Source of the DNA: Cycas panzhihuaensis
Lineage: Eukaryota > Cycadophyta
Length of the DNA stretch: 64,000 nt
Assembly: GCA_023213395.1 (NCBI GenBank)
Contig: CM041465.1
Coordinates: forward strand, 149,675,741-149,739,740
Direction: 5' to 3'
Numbering within the stretch: the first letter of the stretch is position 1; each line of letters begins with the position of its first letter. Shown piece after piece: positions 43,512 through 56,181 of this stretch. Position numbers and translations under genes: made by a program. The notes under the pieces were generated by a model. It worked only from the letters and a program-made list of their open reading frames with translations. It had not been told where the DNA came from and ran no database searches.

Positions 43512-44329
43512 CCCAATGTGAACGACTTCTAAACTTTCTCTGAATTTTTAGAATTTGATTTTTCCCAAAGCCTTTGTAAATATATCTATTATCTGATCTT
43601 CAGTATTGTAATAAGCTAACTTGATTTCTTCTACTTGTACTAGTTCCTAAATAAAATGGTGTTGAGTCTTGATGTATTTTGTTCTACCATGGAAGATCAG
43701 ATTCTTTGCTATTTGGATGGTGTTTTGATTATCACATAAAATTCTAGTGGGACCTTGCTGTTTAATTTAGAAATCTTGTAATAGTCTTCTTAACCAAACT
43801 GACTCACATGCTCTTACTATTGTTGCTTTATATTCTACCTTGACTATGGATAAGGAAATTACATTCTACTTCTTTGTACTCTAAGATATTACTGTTAATC
43901 CTATACTAAATATATAACCTATTATAGATTTTCTATCATCAACATCTCTCGCCCAATCTAAATTTGTATAGCCAATCAACTAAAATTTGGAGGTAGCTTC
44001 ATAGTATCATCGAAAATCTGGAGTTCCTTTGAGATATCTAAGGATTCTCTTAGTTGCTTACTAGAGAGAGGTCTTTGGATTTTGTATGAACCTAGATATA
44101 ACACTAATTGAGTGTGTTATATCTAGTTGGGTAGATGTCAAATATATTAAACTACCAATAAGCTATCTATAAAGAGTATTGGATCAACCAAAGTAGAGTC
44201 ATCCATCTTAAAGAGTTTGATTCCTATTTCTACCAAGGTTGTTAATGGTTTGTAATCTATCATGATGAACCTTTGTAGTAGATTTAATGTATATTTGTAT
44301 TGGGAGATGAAAATTCCCTTCTTATCTTG
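43512..44329 (-). pseudogene. Copia C RT end and RNase H
   Basis: Decayed minus-strand frames in the RT-to-RNase-H position: a DIFTKALGKIKF-type tail near 43560, a DNQ/AKNLIFHGRTKYI-like stretch near 43690, and SRFIQNPKTSL-like fragments near 44080. Stops are frequent, unlike the neighbouring RT core. Confidence 0.6.
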
Positions 44330-45000
44330 CTAGACTTCTAATCCTAGGAAGTAATGCATAAGACCTAAATCTGTCATCTCGAATTCTTTACACATAGCAT
44401 CTTTGAATTGATGCAAGAGATGGGATTCATTTATGGTATATACTAGGTCATCTACATAAAGACCTACAATTAAGATTGAACTTCCCTTGATTTGGATATA
44501 CAAGTTTTGATCTGCGTGAGATCTCTTAAACTCTTGATCTCTAAAATATTTGTCTATGCAGGAATACCAAGCCCTAGGTGCTTGTTTTAGACCATATAGT
44601 GCCTTTTTCAGTTTATACACTTTGTTCTCTTCCCCCTTGACTTCAAAACTGAGGGATTGAGTGACATAGATGTTTTCTTTGATGCAGCCATTTAGGAAGG
44701 CACTTTTAATATCCATTTGATAAACTTTCCAAGCCATTTGGGTTGATAGACTCATCATCATTCTGAGAGATTCCATCCTAGCAACATGGGCAAAAGTTTC
44801 TATATAATCTATGCCTTCTTTTTTAGTATACCCTTTTGCAACTAATCTAGCCTTATATTTATCAATGGAGCTATTTGAGCAAAACTTGATCTTACAAACC
44901 CATTTTGTGCTAATAGTCTTCTTCTTTGGGGGTAAGTCAATTAGCTTCCATGTGTCATTCTTAACAATTGAGTTGTATTCATCTTCCATAGCTTTTTGCT
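44330..45000 (-). pseudogene. Copia C reverse transcriptase core, nearly intact
   Basis: A 219-codon open frame (44989-44330) reads NDTWKLIDLPPKKKTISTKW, KYKARLVAKGYTKKEGIDY, YQMDIKSAFLNG, YKLKKALYGLKQAPRAWY and LYVDDLVYTIN with the copia YVDD box, ending EMTDLGLMHYFLGLEV. All RT palm motifs are present without a stop. It is the longest intact retroelement frame in the window. The gene is broken on both sides, so the polyprotein is not functional. Confidence 0.9.
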
Positions 45001-46014
45001 AACATTCATATCAATTAGCCTTAGCAAAGGTTTGAGGCTCATGAGTCTCTAATACCTTGCTCAATAGAGCAAAGTTAACCCTATGTGAGAGAGTGGATCT
45101 TCTATTATTATCCAAGATGTCTCCTAAGTCATGATTTCGATGAACCCATTTAAGTAGATGTTATGGTAGAGGTTGAGATGAAGTCCCCTCCCCACTAGGT
45201 TCATGGATGCTTCTCCTAGAATTAAACATAGGAGGCACATATTTGGATTTAGAATATGTGTCAAATGTTATGGAAATCTCCTTTTTCTTTTCTTAATTAT
45301 CTTGATAGTAGGTATCTTCATGAAACTTGACATCCCTACTTAACATAACTTTTCTTGATTTGGGATCATGTACCTTATAGGGCTTAGAAGCTTTACTATA
45401 ACCAATGAAGATATATTTGACATTATGATCGTCTAATTTTGATCTTCTTTGATCAAGAATGTGGGCATAAGTAAGACATACAAATACTTTGAGATGATAT
45501 ATGCTTGGTTTATAACCAATCCAAGCTTATTCTAGCGTTTTCTACCTAAGGGCTTTGGTGGAGTACTTATTGAGTAAGTAAATAGCTATGCAAACTACTT
45601 TAACCCAAAACTCATGGCCCAAATTCTTGTCTTTAAGCTACACCTTGTCATTTTGACTATAGTTCAATTCTTCCTTTCTGCTACACCATTCTATTTTGGG
45701 GTGTAGGGGATAAAGAATTATCTTCTGATTCCATGGTGTACACAATAGTCTTTAAATGCATTACATGTAAACTCTCCCCTATTATTCAATCTTAGGGATA
45801 AAAGTCTGTATCCACTTTATCGCTCCATGAAGGTTTTAAAGTCAACACAGTGTTCAAAGGAATCTGATTTATATTTTAGGAAGAACACCCATGTCTTACT
45901 TATGAAGTCATCAATGAAAGTGATGAAATATTTTACACCTGCTAGGGAAGGAGTGTTCATAGGTCCACATATATCTATATATACTAATTGGAGAGGATCT
46001 AATGGTCGATGACT
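45001..46014 (-). pseudogene. Copia C integrase core
   Basis: Minus-strand pieces FITFIDDFISKTWVFFLKYKS (first Asp region), a GEFTCNAF fragment (second region; the Asp-Asn part reads LRLNNRGEF, with Asn for Asp) and NGVAERKN (Glu region). Stops and frame changes are common. The region between integrase and RT lies at 45001-45300. Confidence 0.65.
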
Positions 46015-46353
46015 TTAATTCAAAAAGCTTTCTCTATGGTGTTTACTAAGAATACACCCTTTACATAAGTTTTTATTTACATCAATATGCGGTAAACCAT
46101 TGACCATGTCCATCCATTTCATAAGGGCCAAGCTATTGTAGTTGAGATATCCAAACTTTCTATGCCATAAGTCGCTATCTAAGATAGTTGAAGTTCTTAA
46201 AGCATATGTGTCTGAAGGATCCCTAAGGTATATGTGTTTGAATAGAGGATCCTTAGTCATTTTTCCTTTGGAAATAATAGCTTTATTTCTCCTTTTGTCT
46301 TTGATAACACACTCATCATTGTCAAAAATCACTTTGTAATCTTGTCCCATCAT
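46015..46353 (-). pseudogene. Copia C GAG-pre-integrase / zinc-binding segment
   Basis: A 112-codon open stretch contains SDLWHRKFGYLNYNSLALMK and CKGCILSKHHRESF. The pattern is the copia HHCC region: first His and both Cys kept, second His replaced by Tyr in GYLN. Confidence 0.8.
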
Positions 46354-46620
46354 CTATCCTATTGATAATAAGTTTTTCCTTAGAGATGGGACATACAAGA
46401 CATCATCTAGATGTTTATATTCTCCTGGATTCATCATCAAGCCTATGTTACCTCTCCCAATTGATTCATGGGAGGTATTATCTCCAAACATAATGGATCC
46501 TTTTATATTTTTATCTAAAGTATGAAATAGATGTTCTTTGTGGGTCATATGGGTTAAGCATCTTGAATCGATGTGCTAACTATTATCTTCTTCCTCCTTA
46601 GCAGTAAAACTAGATAGGAA
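46354..46620 (-). pseudogene. Copia C protease
   Basis: HIDSRCLTHMT starts the domain; the family reads IDSGCSRHMT, so the catalytic Gly is Arg. Then IMFGDNTSHESIGRGNI and DVLYVPSLRKNLLSIG follow, all typical of copia protease. The 64-codon stretch 46548-46354 is open. Confidence 0.75.
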
Positions 46621-47740
46621 TAATCTGTTATTGAACTTTGACTTAGATGTATTATGGGCATGTTCTCTAGTAGGTGGTCCATGTTTTGAGAAATATTTAT
46701 CTTCATTATGGCCACTTCTATGGCAATATGTATAATAAAATGGATCTCTCATTCCATAACTTAAACTCCTACTTCTTGGATGAGATTGATTAATATTGAA
46801 GGATCTTCCCCTTTCCTCATAAGATTAAGGAGGGTTATCTCTTAGTCTATTATCATAATATTCTTGATTTGACCTTGAAGATTGATGATTTCCTTAGCAA
46901 TTGGGATAACAAGTATGACTCTCAAACTATCTCCTTTGATTTGTATGCCTTAGAGGGTTTTCATTCTGTTGGTGTCCTCCTTGCCTCCTTTGATGAGGGG
47001 CCTTTTGGAGGATCTTGCCTAGTATCCCTTTTAGGATTCCCAACCTTTCTTCTTGGAGGTGATTTTTTTGCTTTAAAATTTCTGCTTAAGAGTTGGATTG
47101 GATATGAACCTTTATGGAAAAGGCATATTTTAGAGACTCATTAGCACTTTGTTATTCCTCTATTGACATAAACATAACACTAAGTTATTCCACTTTAAAG
47201 TGCTTAGATCCTTTGAGACACTTATACCAGTGGTAACTATTTTAAAGTGTCTAACTGTACCAACACATTTAAGGATCTATTTAACTACCCTTTATTCTAT
47301 TAGGGTATCTCTAAGAGACCTCATTTGGTTTACTATGTCTTGTACTTTGGTCATAAAATCTGTCATAGATTCGTTGGGCATCATGCACAAGTTTTCAAAC
47401 TTGCTCCTAAGATTCTAAAGTTTGGAAGAGGTTGCTCCTTCATATATTAATTGTAATGTATCCCAAGCTTCCTTTGACTTGACAAACTCACTAATACGAG
47501 GGAAGACATGATCTCAAGTGCACAAAAGATAAGTGCCAAGACTTCATTATCCTTCTTAAGATTTTCCTTATAGGTGGCCTTTTCTATATCAGATGGATTT
47601 TGACCTAGTTCATTGTATCATGTCTTTACAATTTCCTACATTTCATTAGTTATAAGGATGGGTCTCATCCTCCTACTCTAATTTAAGAAATTATTTCCAT
47701 CAAATTTGGGAATAATTATGTTGCTAAAACTGGAAGCCAT
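46621..47740 (-). pseudogene. gag: Copia C gag
   Basis: ATG at 47740 gives MASSFSNIIIPKFDGNNF, the typical copia gag start, followed by helices (KKDNEVLALIFCAL). The zinc knuckle near 46720 reads YTYCHRSGHNEDKY: the middle Cys and the His survive, the outer two Cys are Tyr. Plus-strand frames at 46869-47418 are shadows. Confidence 0.75.
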
Positions 47741-50700
47741 ATTGAACTAAGGTTTTTGTTGAACAAAGGTGACAAATAAGGATTAAGTTTACAAAAGTTA
47801 AATTTAAATTTTGAAAAAAGATTTGAATTTGAAGTTTGACTAAGGTTTTGAGTTTGAAATTTGCATCAAGTTTAAATAACCTAAGGTTTACCTAAAGTTC
47901 TAGAAAATGAACTAGTACCTAATAAGGCTATTAGGCTCTAAGTTTAGGGTTCTCCTAAGAAAACATTTAGTTGCTATCCTGTCTAGTGGCGCCTGCCTAC
48001 ATATGGTAAAATAGGGACTCAATATACTGGTATGTGAGCACTAGGCTCGATATACCTCACTGTGCAAGTTACTAAGAAGGCTTTTACACCCCCCTAAATT
48101 GTGGACCTACCTACACAAGACTTATGCCTAATGATAGATATAGCGGTGAAGGTTACTCGAACCAAGGCACTCACCCTCTTTAGGTCTAGCCTTAGTCTCC
48201 AAACAATAAATAGGAAAAGGTTTTACACCTCAGTCTGCCACTGAATATACCTGATAGCTAATGGATATTCTCATCTAATATGAGTAGGCCAATTAGCATG
48301 TGTGAGGTGGTAACTTCGAGGGTCCTAATCATTTCCCTTAGAAGGCTAAAAAATAGAGGTGGTTCAATTAGGGATTATCTTTTTAATGTGAAAATAAATT
48401 AATCAATGATGTGGTCTTGCTTAGAGTTTCGAAAGGTTCCTTTTATACAAAAAAAAAACTTAAAAAAAGAACAATATTCATTAAGCAAGAATGAATACAA
48501 TAAACTTTTAAAGAAAATATTCAAGCAATAACTTCTCTTAATAAACTAAAAAGGAATGCCAATATGCAAGTCAATGCCTTTCAAATTAAAATACTCTTTT
48601 GAAAATAAAGTACACAAGTACCTACATGTAACTTTTATAAGTGAAGCAATAAATTAATGAAGCTTCCAAAAAATTGAATGCTCTCAAATCAAGAATGCCA
48701 AGTGAACCTTTGATATATAAAATGGTCAAGAAAGGATTTGTAACTATGCCTTTGCTATGCACTTCTCAAAAAATATAACCTTAGAATGAATAATAAAGCT
48801 TCTTGATTAATGAACTTAGGATGTATGAAGATGATTGCAAATATTCTTTGAAATAAGATGAATAAATAATAAGAAGCTCCTTTATAGGTTTATAAGCAAA
48901 CTAGGTAGAATCCTTCTTACAAATCAAATAAGGCCTTTAAGCATGCAAATTTGAAATAAAATTGCCTTAATAATGAAAAAATATAGAAGATCAGTAAGAT
49001 TTGTTTATCTAAGCTTGAATTTTCAAAAAATAAAGACTAGCTTAGGTAAACAGAAATGAATTTTTTTAATGTAAAAAAGAGTAGTTATCCCTTCGAAAAT
49101 AGTAAAAATAAGGGATTGAAGTGTAAATTTGCCTTTAATAATAGAAATACTTAAAGCAAACTAAGTTTCTTATAGAAAATAAACAACTGGAATGTAAAGA
49201 AGTAACTTTTTTGATTAAATGGCTACTCTTAGCTTGAAGCCTTGAAGAACTAAGTTACTTCAAAAATAAAGAGCTAAAAATAAGTTATTTCAAAAACCTA
49301 CTAAATAAACTTAGATTTAAATGAAATATGTCTTAAATTAAAGAATATCAAATTAGCTTTCCAACAGATTTGACAATTCAGAAAACTGACTTCTGTAGCT
49401 TAAGATTTTAATCAATAAGTGCAAGGACCCCTTATGGGCCTAAAATAGTGCTATAAGATAAAAATGTTATAAAACTAGAATATAACCTTATAAAAAATAT
49501 AAAAAGAGTTCACTTATAGATATAATACCTTTAAATCTTATTTATTTCAAAAGAAACTTGAACAAAAACTTCAAAAATTAATAATTAATAAGTAGTTAGG
49601 CTTGATATAATACCTAAATTTTAACAGCTTATAACACCTACAAAATGACTTCAAAATGATTAAGAGATTATATCAGTATATAGAGATCTGAGTCATCTTT
49701 CCAGTAAAGCTGACAGATTAGAAAATAGATTACAAATGAGGAAGATATAGCCAAAATGGTAAAGTGACCTCTTTATGTTTAATAAACTAAAGGTGGCAAA
49801 AGAGGTGATTTTAGATCATTAAAAGTTAGTCAAATCAAATCTAAAACTAGAGAGTAACTAGTCTATAGTGTAGCTTTTAAAATTTTGGTCACAATGGAAC
49901 TAGTTTCATCAAAAATCAATACTCTAGTAAGACGTTAGGACAAAAAATATGTCAATTACCCTATAGAGGAAAAATAAATTAAAAAATTAAAAAAGAAAAT
50001 TTTTATAAAGTTCAATTGGCCCCTTTTAATGAACACTTGAGGTCACATGGAAGTGATGAGACTAGGGGTTAAGGACAAAGGGGGCTTATGCCTTGCCAAA
50101 TGGATTTCAAGTATTATAAAATATGATTCAATTTTTTATAACCCTTATTAACATAACATAAATGACGTATATTTAATCAATTAAATCTGAATGTCGACAA
50201 TGATTTATGCAGAGATAATTAGAGCAAATAGAGGCAAAAGACTACATCTATTAGATTAAATCTCCACATGAGGTGAGATGCAAATAGGGAACGATCGACC
50301 TTCAAGCTAGAAGAGTATAAAAAAGATTTAAATTATATATGTATATTATGAAGAAAATGAAGAACAATAGTGGCACACAGTGAACAAAGAGGAAAAAATG
50401 GAGACAAAATAGCTTTGTTTGATTTTATATCTAAGCTAGAATGATTACATAGGGGGCGCGCAAGTAAGGTAGACCTGATTACACAAAAAAATTTTAAAAA
50501 ATTTTGAAGAAATCCAAGAAAATGATGAGAAACTTAAGAAAAGGAGTTGAGTCAACTCAGGTGGCTAGATCTCACCATAGAGGAGACAAATTGACATGAA
50601 ATTTTAGGATATGCTAGATGTCTAGGATAGTTAAGCACCAGTAAATTTTCAAGCCAAATGGAGCTTTGTGGAGTGAGAACAAAGTAGAGGAATGAATCAG

Positions 50701-51048
50701 GATCAAAACGGAGAACTAAGACTCAGAGAGAGATTTTTCTCAGAATAAGTAGCTAAATCACAAATGATTTTCACCACAGGCTAGAAATTTCAATTATGAT
50801 CATAACAAGTAGTCATATAGAGTAGTTTCATTCGAAGACAGGGAAGTTGGAATTGATCAAAAATAGTAGAACGACGTAGGTATAAACATATGAATATATA
50901 AACAAAAAAATTAAATAATAAATGTTGATTTTCTAAAGTTAAACCTTAGTATAAAGTATAATATTATTCATATACCAATTTAACGAGCTATGAATCATGT
51001 AATCTTTTTAAATATTAACCGATCGCATGCCAATTTCCAACCTTATTA
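47741..51048 (-). other. Copia C very long leader, non-coding
   Basis: About 3.3 kb between PBS and gag, no extended frame on either strand. The gag-proximal 400-500 bases (47950-48400) resemble the corresponding part of copia D (54440-54800), for example GTCTAGTGRYGCYTG and the two Thr/Leu-poor repeats after it. The remainder is AT-rich with many AAATAA phrases. Confidence 0.55.
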
Positions 51049-51059
51049 CTCTAATACCA
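51049..51059 (-). other. Copia C primer-binding site
   Basis: Minus-strand TGGTATTAGAG, a tRNA-Met-type PBS with one change, lies nine bases inside the LTR end. Confidence 0.65.
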
Positions 51060-51068
51060 AATGTGGAT

Positions 51069-51400
51069 TGCAGAGGAGCAGGGCAGGACTACGACAAGTG
51101 CATCTTAAGTTAACATATGATTTTCAAATAATGGCGGTGTTAAAAAACACCAAGGAGGTATTCCCACCCTATACATAGAAATTTAGGGAGATGGAAAGTG
51201 CCTCAACCTAACCTGTATGTTAGCCATAATAATTCAAAATAATATTAAAAAATTATAATTAATAAATAAAGCACATACCTTAAGAATGTTACGTCAGCTT
51301 TAGGTGGCTAATGTTTGGCTCTAGGTTCCCTAGGAAGCCTCAAAGGTGGCTTTGAGGGGCCCTAGGCACACAACTCCTTAGACACATTAGGGGTATTCAC
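51069..51400 (-). repeat. Copia C 5' LTR
   Basis: Matches the 3' LTR at 43162-43497. On the minus strand it ends CCTCTGCA before the PBS. Confidence 0.85.
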
Positions 51401-51690
51401 AATAATATGTGACATAACTAGATAAAATATGGTCATGTTGGCAACAGGTGTAAGGTCTCTTCATAATCAATCACCTCTTGTTGTTTCAAACCTTTTGCAA
51501 CCAAATAAGCTTTATGGCACTCAATAGTGTCATCAACACAAAATTTGGTTTTATAAAACCATCTATAATCAATTGGCTTCTTTTTAGGTGGCAATTTAGT
51601 CAACTACCATGTGTTATTCTTAATTATTGAGTTCATTTTCTCATCCATTGTAGCTTTCTATATTTGGTCTTTGACTGCCTCCTCAAACAT
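51401..51690 (-). pseudogene. Copia D RT, first part
   Basis: Reads KKKPIDYRWFYKTKFCVDDTIE, then YLVAKGLKQQEVIDYEETL and VANMTIF. This is the start of a copia RT up to the point where copia C interrupts it. The next motif (QMDVKSAFL-type) is at 43110, across the insertion. Confidence 0.75.
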
Positions 51691-52090
51691 AGAAGGCTCA
51701 AGAGTCTCAAGGACATGTGCCATTAAGGCATAGTTTGTTGAATGCCTCAATCTAGACTCTCTCTTAGGAGTAGTAGGAGGAGGTGCATCCTTAATCACTT
51801 ACAAGTATCACTTAGGAGGTTTTTAGATATTAGTGACCTCCACCTAAAGATTATTTGCTGATATAAGTGATACTATAAAGGTGGCATCTAAATTTGAGGT
51901 TGAAGCTAGTGGAACTAAAGATAGACTTGGCATATGGGATGGCTATTATTATAGGTGGCTTAAGAATTAATGTAAGATGCACTTCTAGTACAATAACAAC
52001 ATTATCTTTAATAAACTAAATATAGGGAGGGTTTAAGTTTAGAGTATCTTCAGTAAAAATAACATCCTGAGTTAAGTATGCCTAGTTTCC
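51691..52090 (-). pseudogene. Copia D integrase-RT linker
   Basis: Low-complexity decayed sequence where copia polyproteins have a variable linker. Fragments such as VLETLEPSMFEEAVKDQ fit the start of the RT module. No separate gene is seen. Confidence 0.4.
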
Positions 52091-52800
52091 AATAAGGCCA
52101 TTATACCTTATAAGCTTTACATCTAGGTATATAACCAATGAAAATATCCTTAAGGTTCTTGTCATCTAATTTTTCCTTATTTTCCTTAGGGATAGACTTA
52201 TAAGTGGTGTAGTCAAATGTCCTTAAATATGAGACAATAGGCTTTTGGCCTATCCAAACCTCCTTAAGTGTTATATCTCTTACTATTATGGTGGTACTTT
52301 TATTTGTTAAATATACAACAATACATAGAGTTTTAGCCTAAAAATGAGTAGCAAGGTTTGTAGTACTTAACATAGCTTTTTCTTTATTCACCAAAGTTTG
52401 ATTCAACATTTCTATTACACCATTTTGTTGGGGTAGGCAAGGAGTGAAGAATTAGTATTGGATTCTAAATTCTTAGTAGAAGTTAGTGAACTATCTTGAT
52501 ATATATTATCCTCCATTATTTGATCTAATCACTTTGATGTTCATGCTAATTTCATTTTCAACTTGAACCTTAAAGTCCTTGAATTTGTCAAAGGCTTGAA
52601 ATTTATACCTAAGAAAGTAGACCCATACTTTCTTAGAATAGTCATCAATGAATGTGATGAAATACAAATTACTACTGAGGGAAGGTATTGATATTGGTCT
52701 ATATATATCTGAGTGGACTAACCCCAATAGTTTATAGATATACTAAGCCTTTTATAAAGGGAATGACTCTTTATGCTTCTTTCCCACTAAGTAAACCTCA
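52091..52800 (-). pseudogene. Copia D integrase
   Basis: An open stretch 52727-52506 reads GLVHSDIYRPISIPS, YFITFIDDYSKKVWVYFL and IKVIRSNNGG. The first catalytic Asp (HSD) is kept; the second, normally in RSDNGG, is Asn. Downstream, PQQNGVIEMLNQTLV keeps the Glu. Further motifs (PKENKEKLDDKN, IFIGYIP) follow in order. Confidence 0.8.
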
Positions 52801-53480
52801 CAAATACAACTAGTTCTCTTGATCTTATGTATCCCATGCATCATTTATAGCCTATATATGAGATTGAAGCTTTGTATGTTTAGGTGTCATAGGCATTGGT
52901 GCTATAATTGGTTCTCGGTGCTCTTTGATGGGGGTTGTTCGTCATGGTATATGCATTCACCTTGAATTTTTTCTATACATAGGTCTTCAACTAAGATTTT
53001 TTTGCCTTTATTAAGGTGATTGGTTTGTATAGAAGTACATGAATCTTATTACAGTCTAGTGGTTAGAGGAACTCTATCTAGCTTATATAACCTATTATTC
53101 TCATATCCTATAGCAATTAATTAACCTATGGTATGATTTGTGATGGTGCAGACACCTTGGATAAATAAAACATTAAGGTTCTACTTATTGATCTGGCTTA
53201 TTAGTGATAAGTTTTATTTCATACTAGGTACTAAGAGAATGTTGCTAATATGATTGTAAACATTGGAGTTATTCAATATAATAGGGGCTCTACTAATTTT
53301 ATTGCATCATAGGTGATATTATCTCTAAATGTAATAATTCGAGCCCTAATGAGATACATATCCTTAAATAAATCTTTAATATTAGTCATATAAGGAGTGG
53401 CACTAAAATTAATTAACCAAGAATTGTCATCATGTTAAGATAACAAGGCTACATAAAATAGGTTTTTAGAGTTACCTTAT
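52801..53480 (-). pseudogene. Copia D protease / pre-integrase region
   Basis: Strongly decayed; identified mainly by position between gag and integrase. Short fragments (CICEVYLVGKKHKESFPL near 52800) match the zinc-binding CxxC...GKQHR region. The protease active site is not readable. Confidence 0.5.
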
Positions 53481-54344
53481 GAATCGATTATTTACCTCCT
53501 TACTGGGAATTCCTGTTGAACCTTTGGTTTCTCTATTGGTTTCTTTATTATTGCCTATTAAATTGCCCCTGATTTTGATTTTATCTTTGGTTTTTATTCT
53601 ACTAAAAATTTTGGAAAATTTAGTCCCCTTATTATTCACCTTGATTTTGTAAGAGTTGTAGCTCTACTTGTCTTTTCCTATAATCAACTACAAGTTGTCC
53701 ATACTTGTCATAATATAAGGGGTGAGATTTAGTTTTCACTGATAATTCCTTAAAGGTTAAGGTTGTTATTATTGTGGAGTGAGGTTCAATAAACTAAATT
53801 ATTGGGTAAGAGATTATTGTTGAGGTGGCTAATGATGTAGATATTGATGTGGTTGGTTCCTTCCTAAGTTGATTATACTTGACATTAAGTCATGGTTAGA
53901 AGGAGGGACACCAAGGTTGTGGAGTTGATTCCTTATAGTTTTGATTTTAGTAAGGCATGAAGTTATAGTGCTAGTAAAAGGAATAGCAGAGAGGCTATTT
54001 TTTAAGGTGATAGACCTAAACTCATCTTTTCTCTCCTAGAGAGAGCATATGGTGCTCCAAGCTTCATGAGAGGTTTCAGCAGTTTTAATATTTTAATCAA
54101 CTTAGTCTTCAACAACAAGGTGAAGGAAGGAGAGGGCAAAGTTATCTTTGGCCTTGAAGGTTTTTATGGTAATAAGATCAAGTGAAATCTCTTAGTTTAA
54201 ATTGTTTAAGTCCTTGGTGGATGTTGGTCAAACAATGTCCCCATTTACATAAGCCCAATAGTTATTCATAATCAAAAAGTTTTTGATTTATTTCTTCTAA
54301 TCTAAAAAATTATTAGTTCCACTTAGTTTAATGATCTTTGACAT
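53481..54344 (-). pseudogene. gag: Copia D gag
   Basis: ATG at 54344 gives MSKIIKLSGTNNFLD, with NNYWAYVNGDIV and TSHEAWSTICSLWERKDEF further on, the copia gag (UBN2) helices. The knuckle near 53700 reads YYDKYGQLVVDYRKR, in which all metal ligands except possibly one are lost. Confidence 0.65.
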
Positions 54345-55889
54345 TATTATTTATACTACCATATTTATGTATCTTTATGTTTTATCTACCTAAGGGGCTA
54401 CTAAACTAAAATATTATAGTTTTAAGGATCTCTAGGAAGGCCTCAGTTATTATTATGTCTAGTGATGCTTGTCCATAAGTGGTAGATTATGGACTCTATA
54501 TACTTTAGTATGTTAGTAAGTTAAGCTTTATATGCATAAGTATATGAGCATAGAAGGTCAACATACCCCCCTTGACAATATTTATCCACTTATGCCAGAT
54601 TTATATGGAGTGACAAATCTAGCAAAGGACTACTAGCTAAAGCACTCCACTTCTCTAGGTATAGCCAATCTCCAAACTCCAAGGATGGCTTACACCTCAA
54701 CCTACCACTTAATACACCTTATATCTAATGCCTGTAGAGTTTGATAAAAAGGTAAAGACATATACAAAGTGGTAACTTTAGGGATTATAACAGTTTCCCT
54801 TGCAATGTTAAAAAAATTTTGATGTTTAAATTCAAAGTTAAATTTTTTATCTTTTAATTCTAACTTTACTTTAAGTGTGGTCTTATTTAAAAGAGGGTTT
54901 TTAAAAAAAAAAAAAGATAAGAGACTAAAAGAAAATATAAATAAATCAGAAAGGTAGGGTTTAGGGTGTTTAAAGAAGAACTATGCTTACTAGAAGAGAA
55001 CAACCTCCATTATTCAAGTAGGGCACTTACAACCGTAATGTAAATATAAATGTTAGCCACAAATTAGGTAGAATAGCTAAAGAGATAAACGTGAATAGAA
55101 AATAGTAGAAAGACCCCTTTGCTATATGTAAAAGAATACCTCAATTAATGAAAATAGACTTAATAAAGCACATAAAGAATGGTCAACTTCATCTAAATCA
55201 AACACCTTGAAATTATATCCAAAACATTCTAAAACTAACTCTAGGCTATAGAGCTCTGAGTCAAGAATTTAACAAATCTTATGGTTTAAAGAATGGACCC
55301 TCCCATTGCAAAGATATCAAAAAACCTATAAGAAGTCCTCCTTATGTTAATAAATTAAACTAGGGTAGGCCTTTAACGCCTTTAGTTTCTAAGCACCCAA
55401 TCATTATGTATTAGCATACAACTACCCACTAGAGCTAGAAAGGGCTGGCAAACTTTAAAATAGATTTTAATCTAATTTAATCAACACACAACATTAGAAA
55501 AACTATATATGTAAATACTAAATGAATAGCCTGAATAAATTTATGAAGATTAGGCATGCTAAAACATTGAAAAAACTTGATCAAATTGAGTGAGCAAAGT
55601 ATTGGTCCTCTCAAGATCACATTAGAAGCTCCCTACAAGGTAAGGGAAGTTAATGCTCCTCATACAGGGCTATGCAAGTAAGTATAGGATCACCCTAGGA
55701 TCACCTAGTAAAGGATACAAGAGGTAGTAGAGAGAGATAGGGCACAACGATCTACATGATTTAAGTTTGAATCCCTTGATTAGCTCAAGGATCACACTAA
55801 AGGCCACTTAGATTAAGCATATTCTCATAAACAGTAAGTAGTATTTATACAATCAATGAAGTGTGGCAGTAAACATAGTGATGGTAGAT
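54345..55889 (-). other. Copia D leader (part left of element E)
   Basis: Non-coding, AT-rich; shares a block with the copia C leader (54440-54800 against 47950-48330). It contains an A-run at 54900-54914. Continues beyond element E at 58961-59218. Confidence 0.5.
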
Positions 55890-55894
55890 AGTGA
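55890..55894. repeat. Element E target-site duplication, left
   Basis: AGTGA, identical to 58956-58960. Confidence 0.85.
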
Positions 55895-56115
55895 TGTTGA
55901 AAAACATAACCTGTAATAAGATAATCACAAACAGAAACTAACACCTCCACAGGATCGAACAGTGCCCTTAAGGTACCTCAAATTGTATTAACAAAAGTCA
56001 TTACAAAAACATTTAATATGATACACTATCTTGTATATTTATAATACAAGTCATGATGGAAGAGTAGGACCCACTTACATGTGGGACAAATCAAATGTGC
56101 ATTAATATTCCAACA
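55895..56115 (-). repeat. Element E 3' LTR
   Basis: Minus-strand TGTTGGAATATTAATG to TTTTCAACA. Matches 58735-58955 (shared AAGTCATGATGGAAGAGTAGGA and GGGACAAATCAAATGTGC). Confidence 0.9.
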
Positions 56116-56126
56116 CTCCCCCTTAA
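56116..56126 (-). other. Element E polypurine tract
   Basis: Minus-strand TTAAGGGGGAG immediately before TGTTGG. Confidence 0.85.
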
Positions 56127-56181
56127 TGCACATTTGGGTTATTTGTACTTGTAACGCGTTGTCCTTGGAAATGTCTTGAAA

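Larger units (their letters stand above)
43162..51400 (-). mobile_element. Copia C, minus-strand Ty1/copia inserted in copia D RT
   Basis: Matching LTRs of about 335 bp lie at 43162-43497 and 51069-51400, with a polypurine tract and a PBS on the correct inner sides. Gag, protease, integrase, RT and RNase H are in order between them. Total about 8.2 kb, including a leader of about 3.3 kb. The host RT resumes on both sides. The flanks (TATGG and TATGT) suggest a 5 bp target duplication with one change. Confidence 0.85.
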
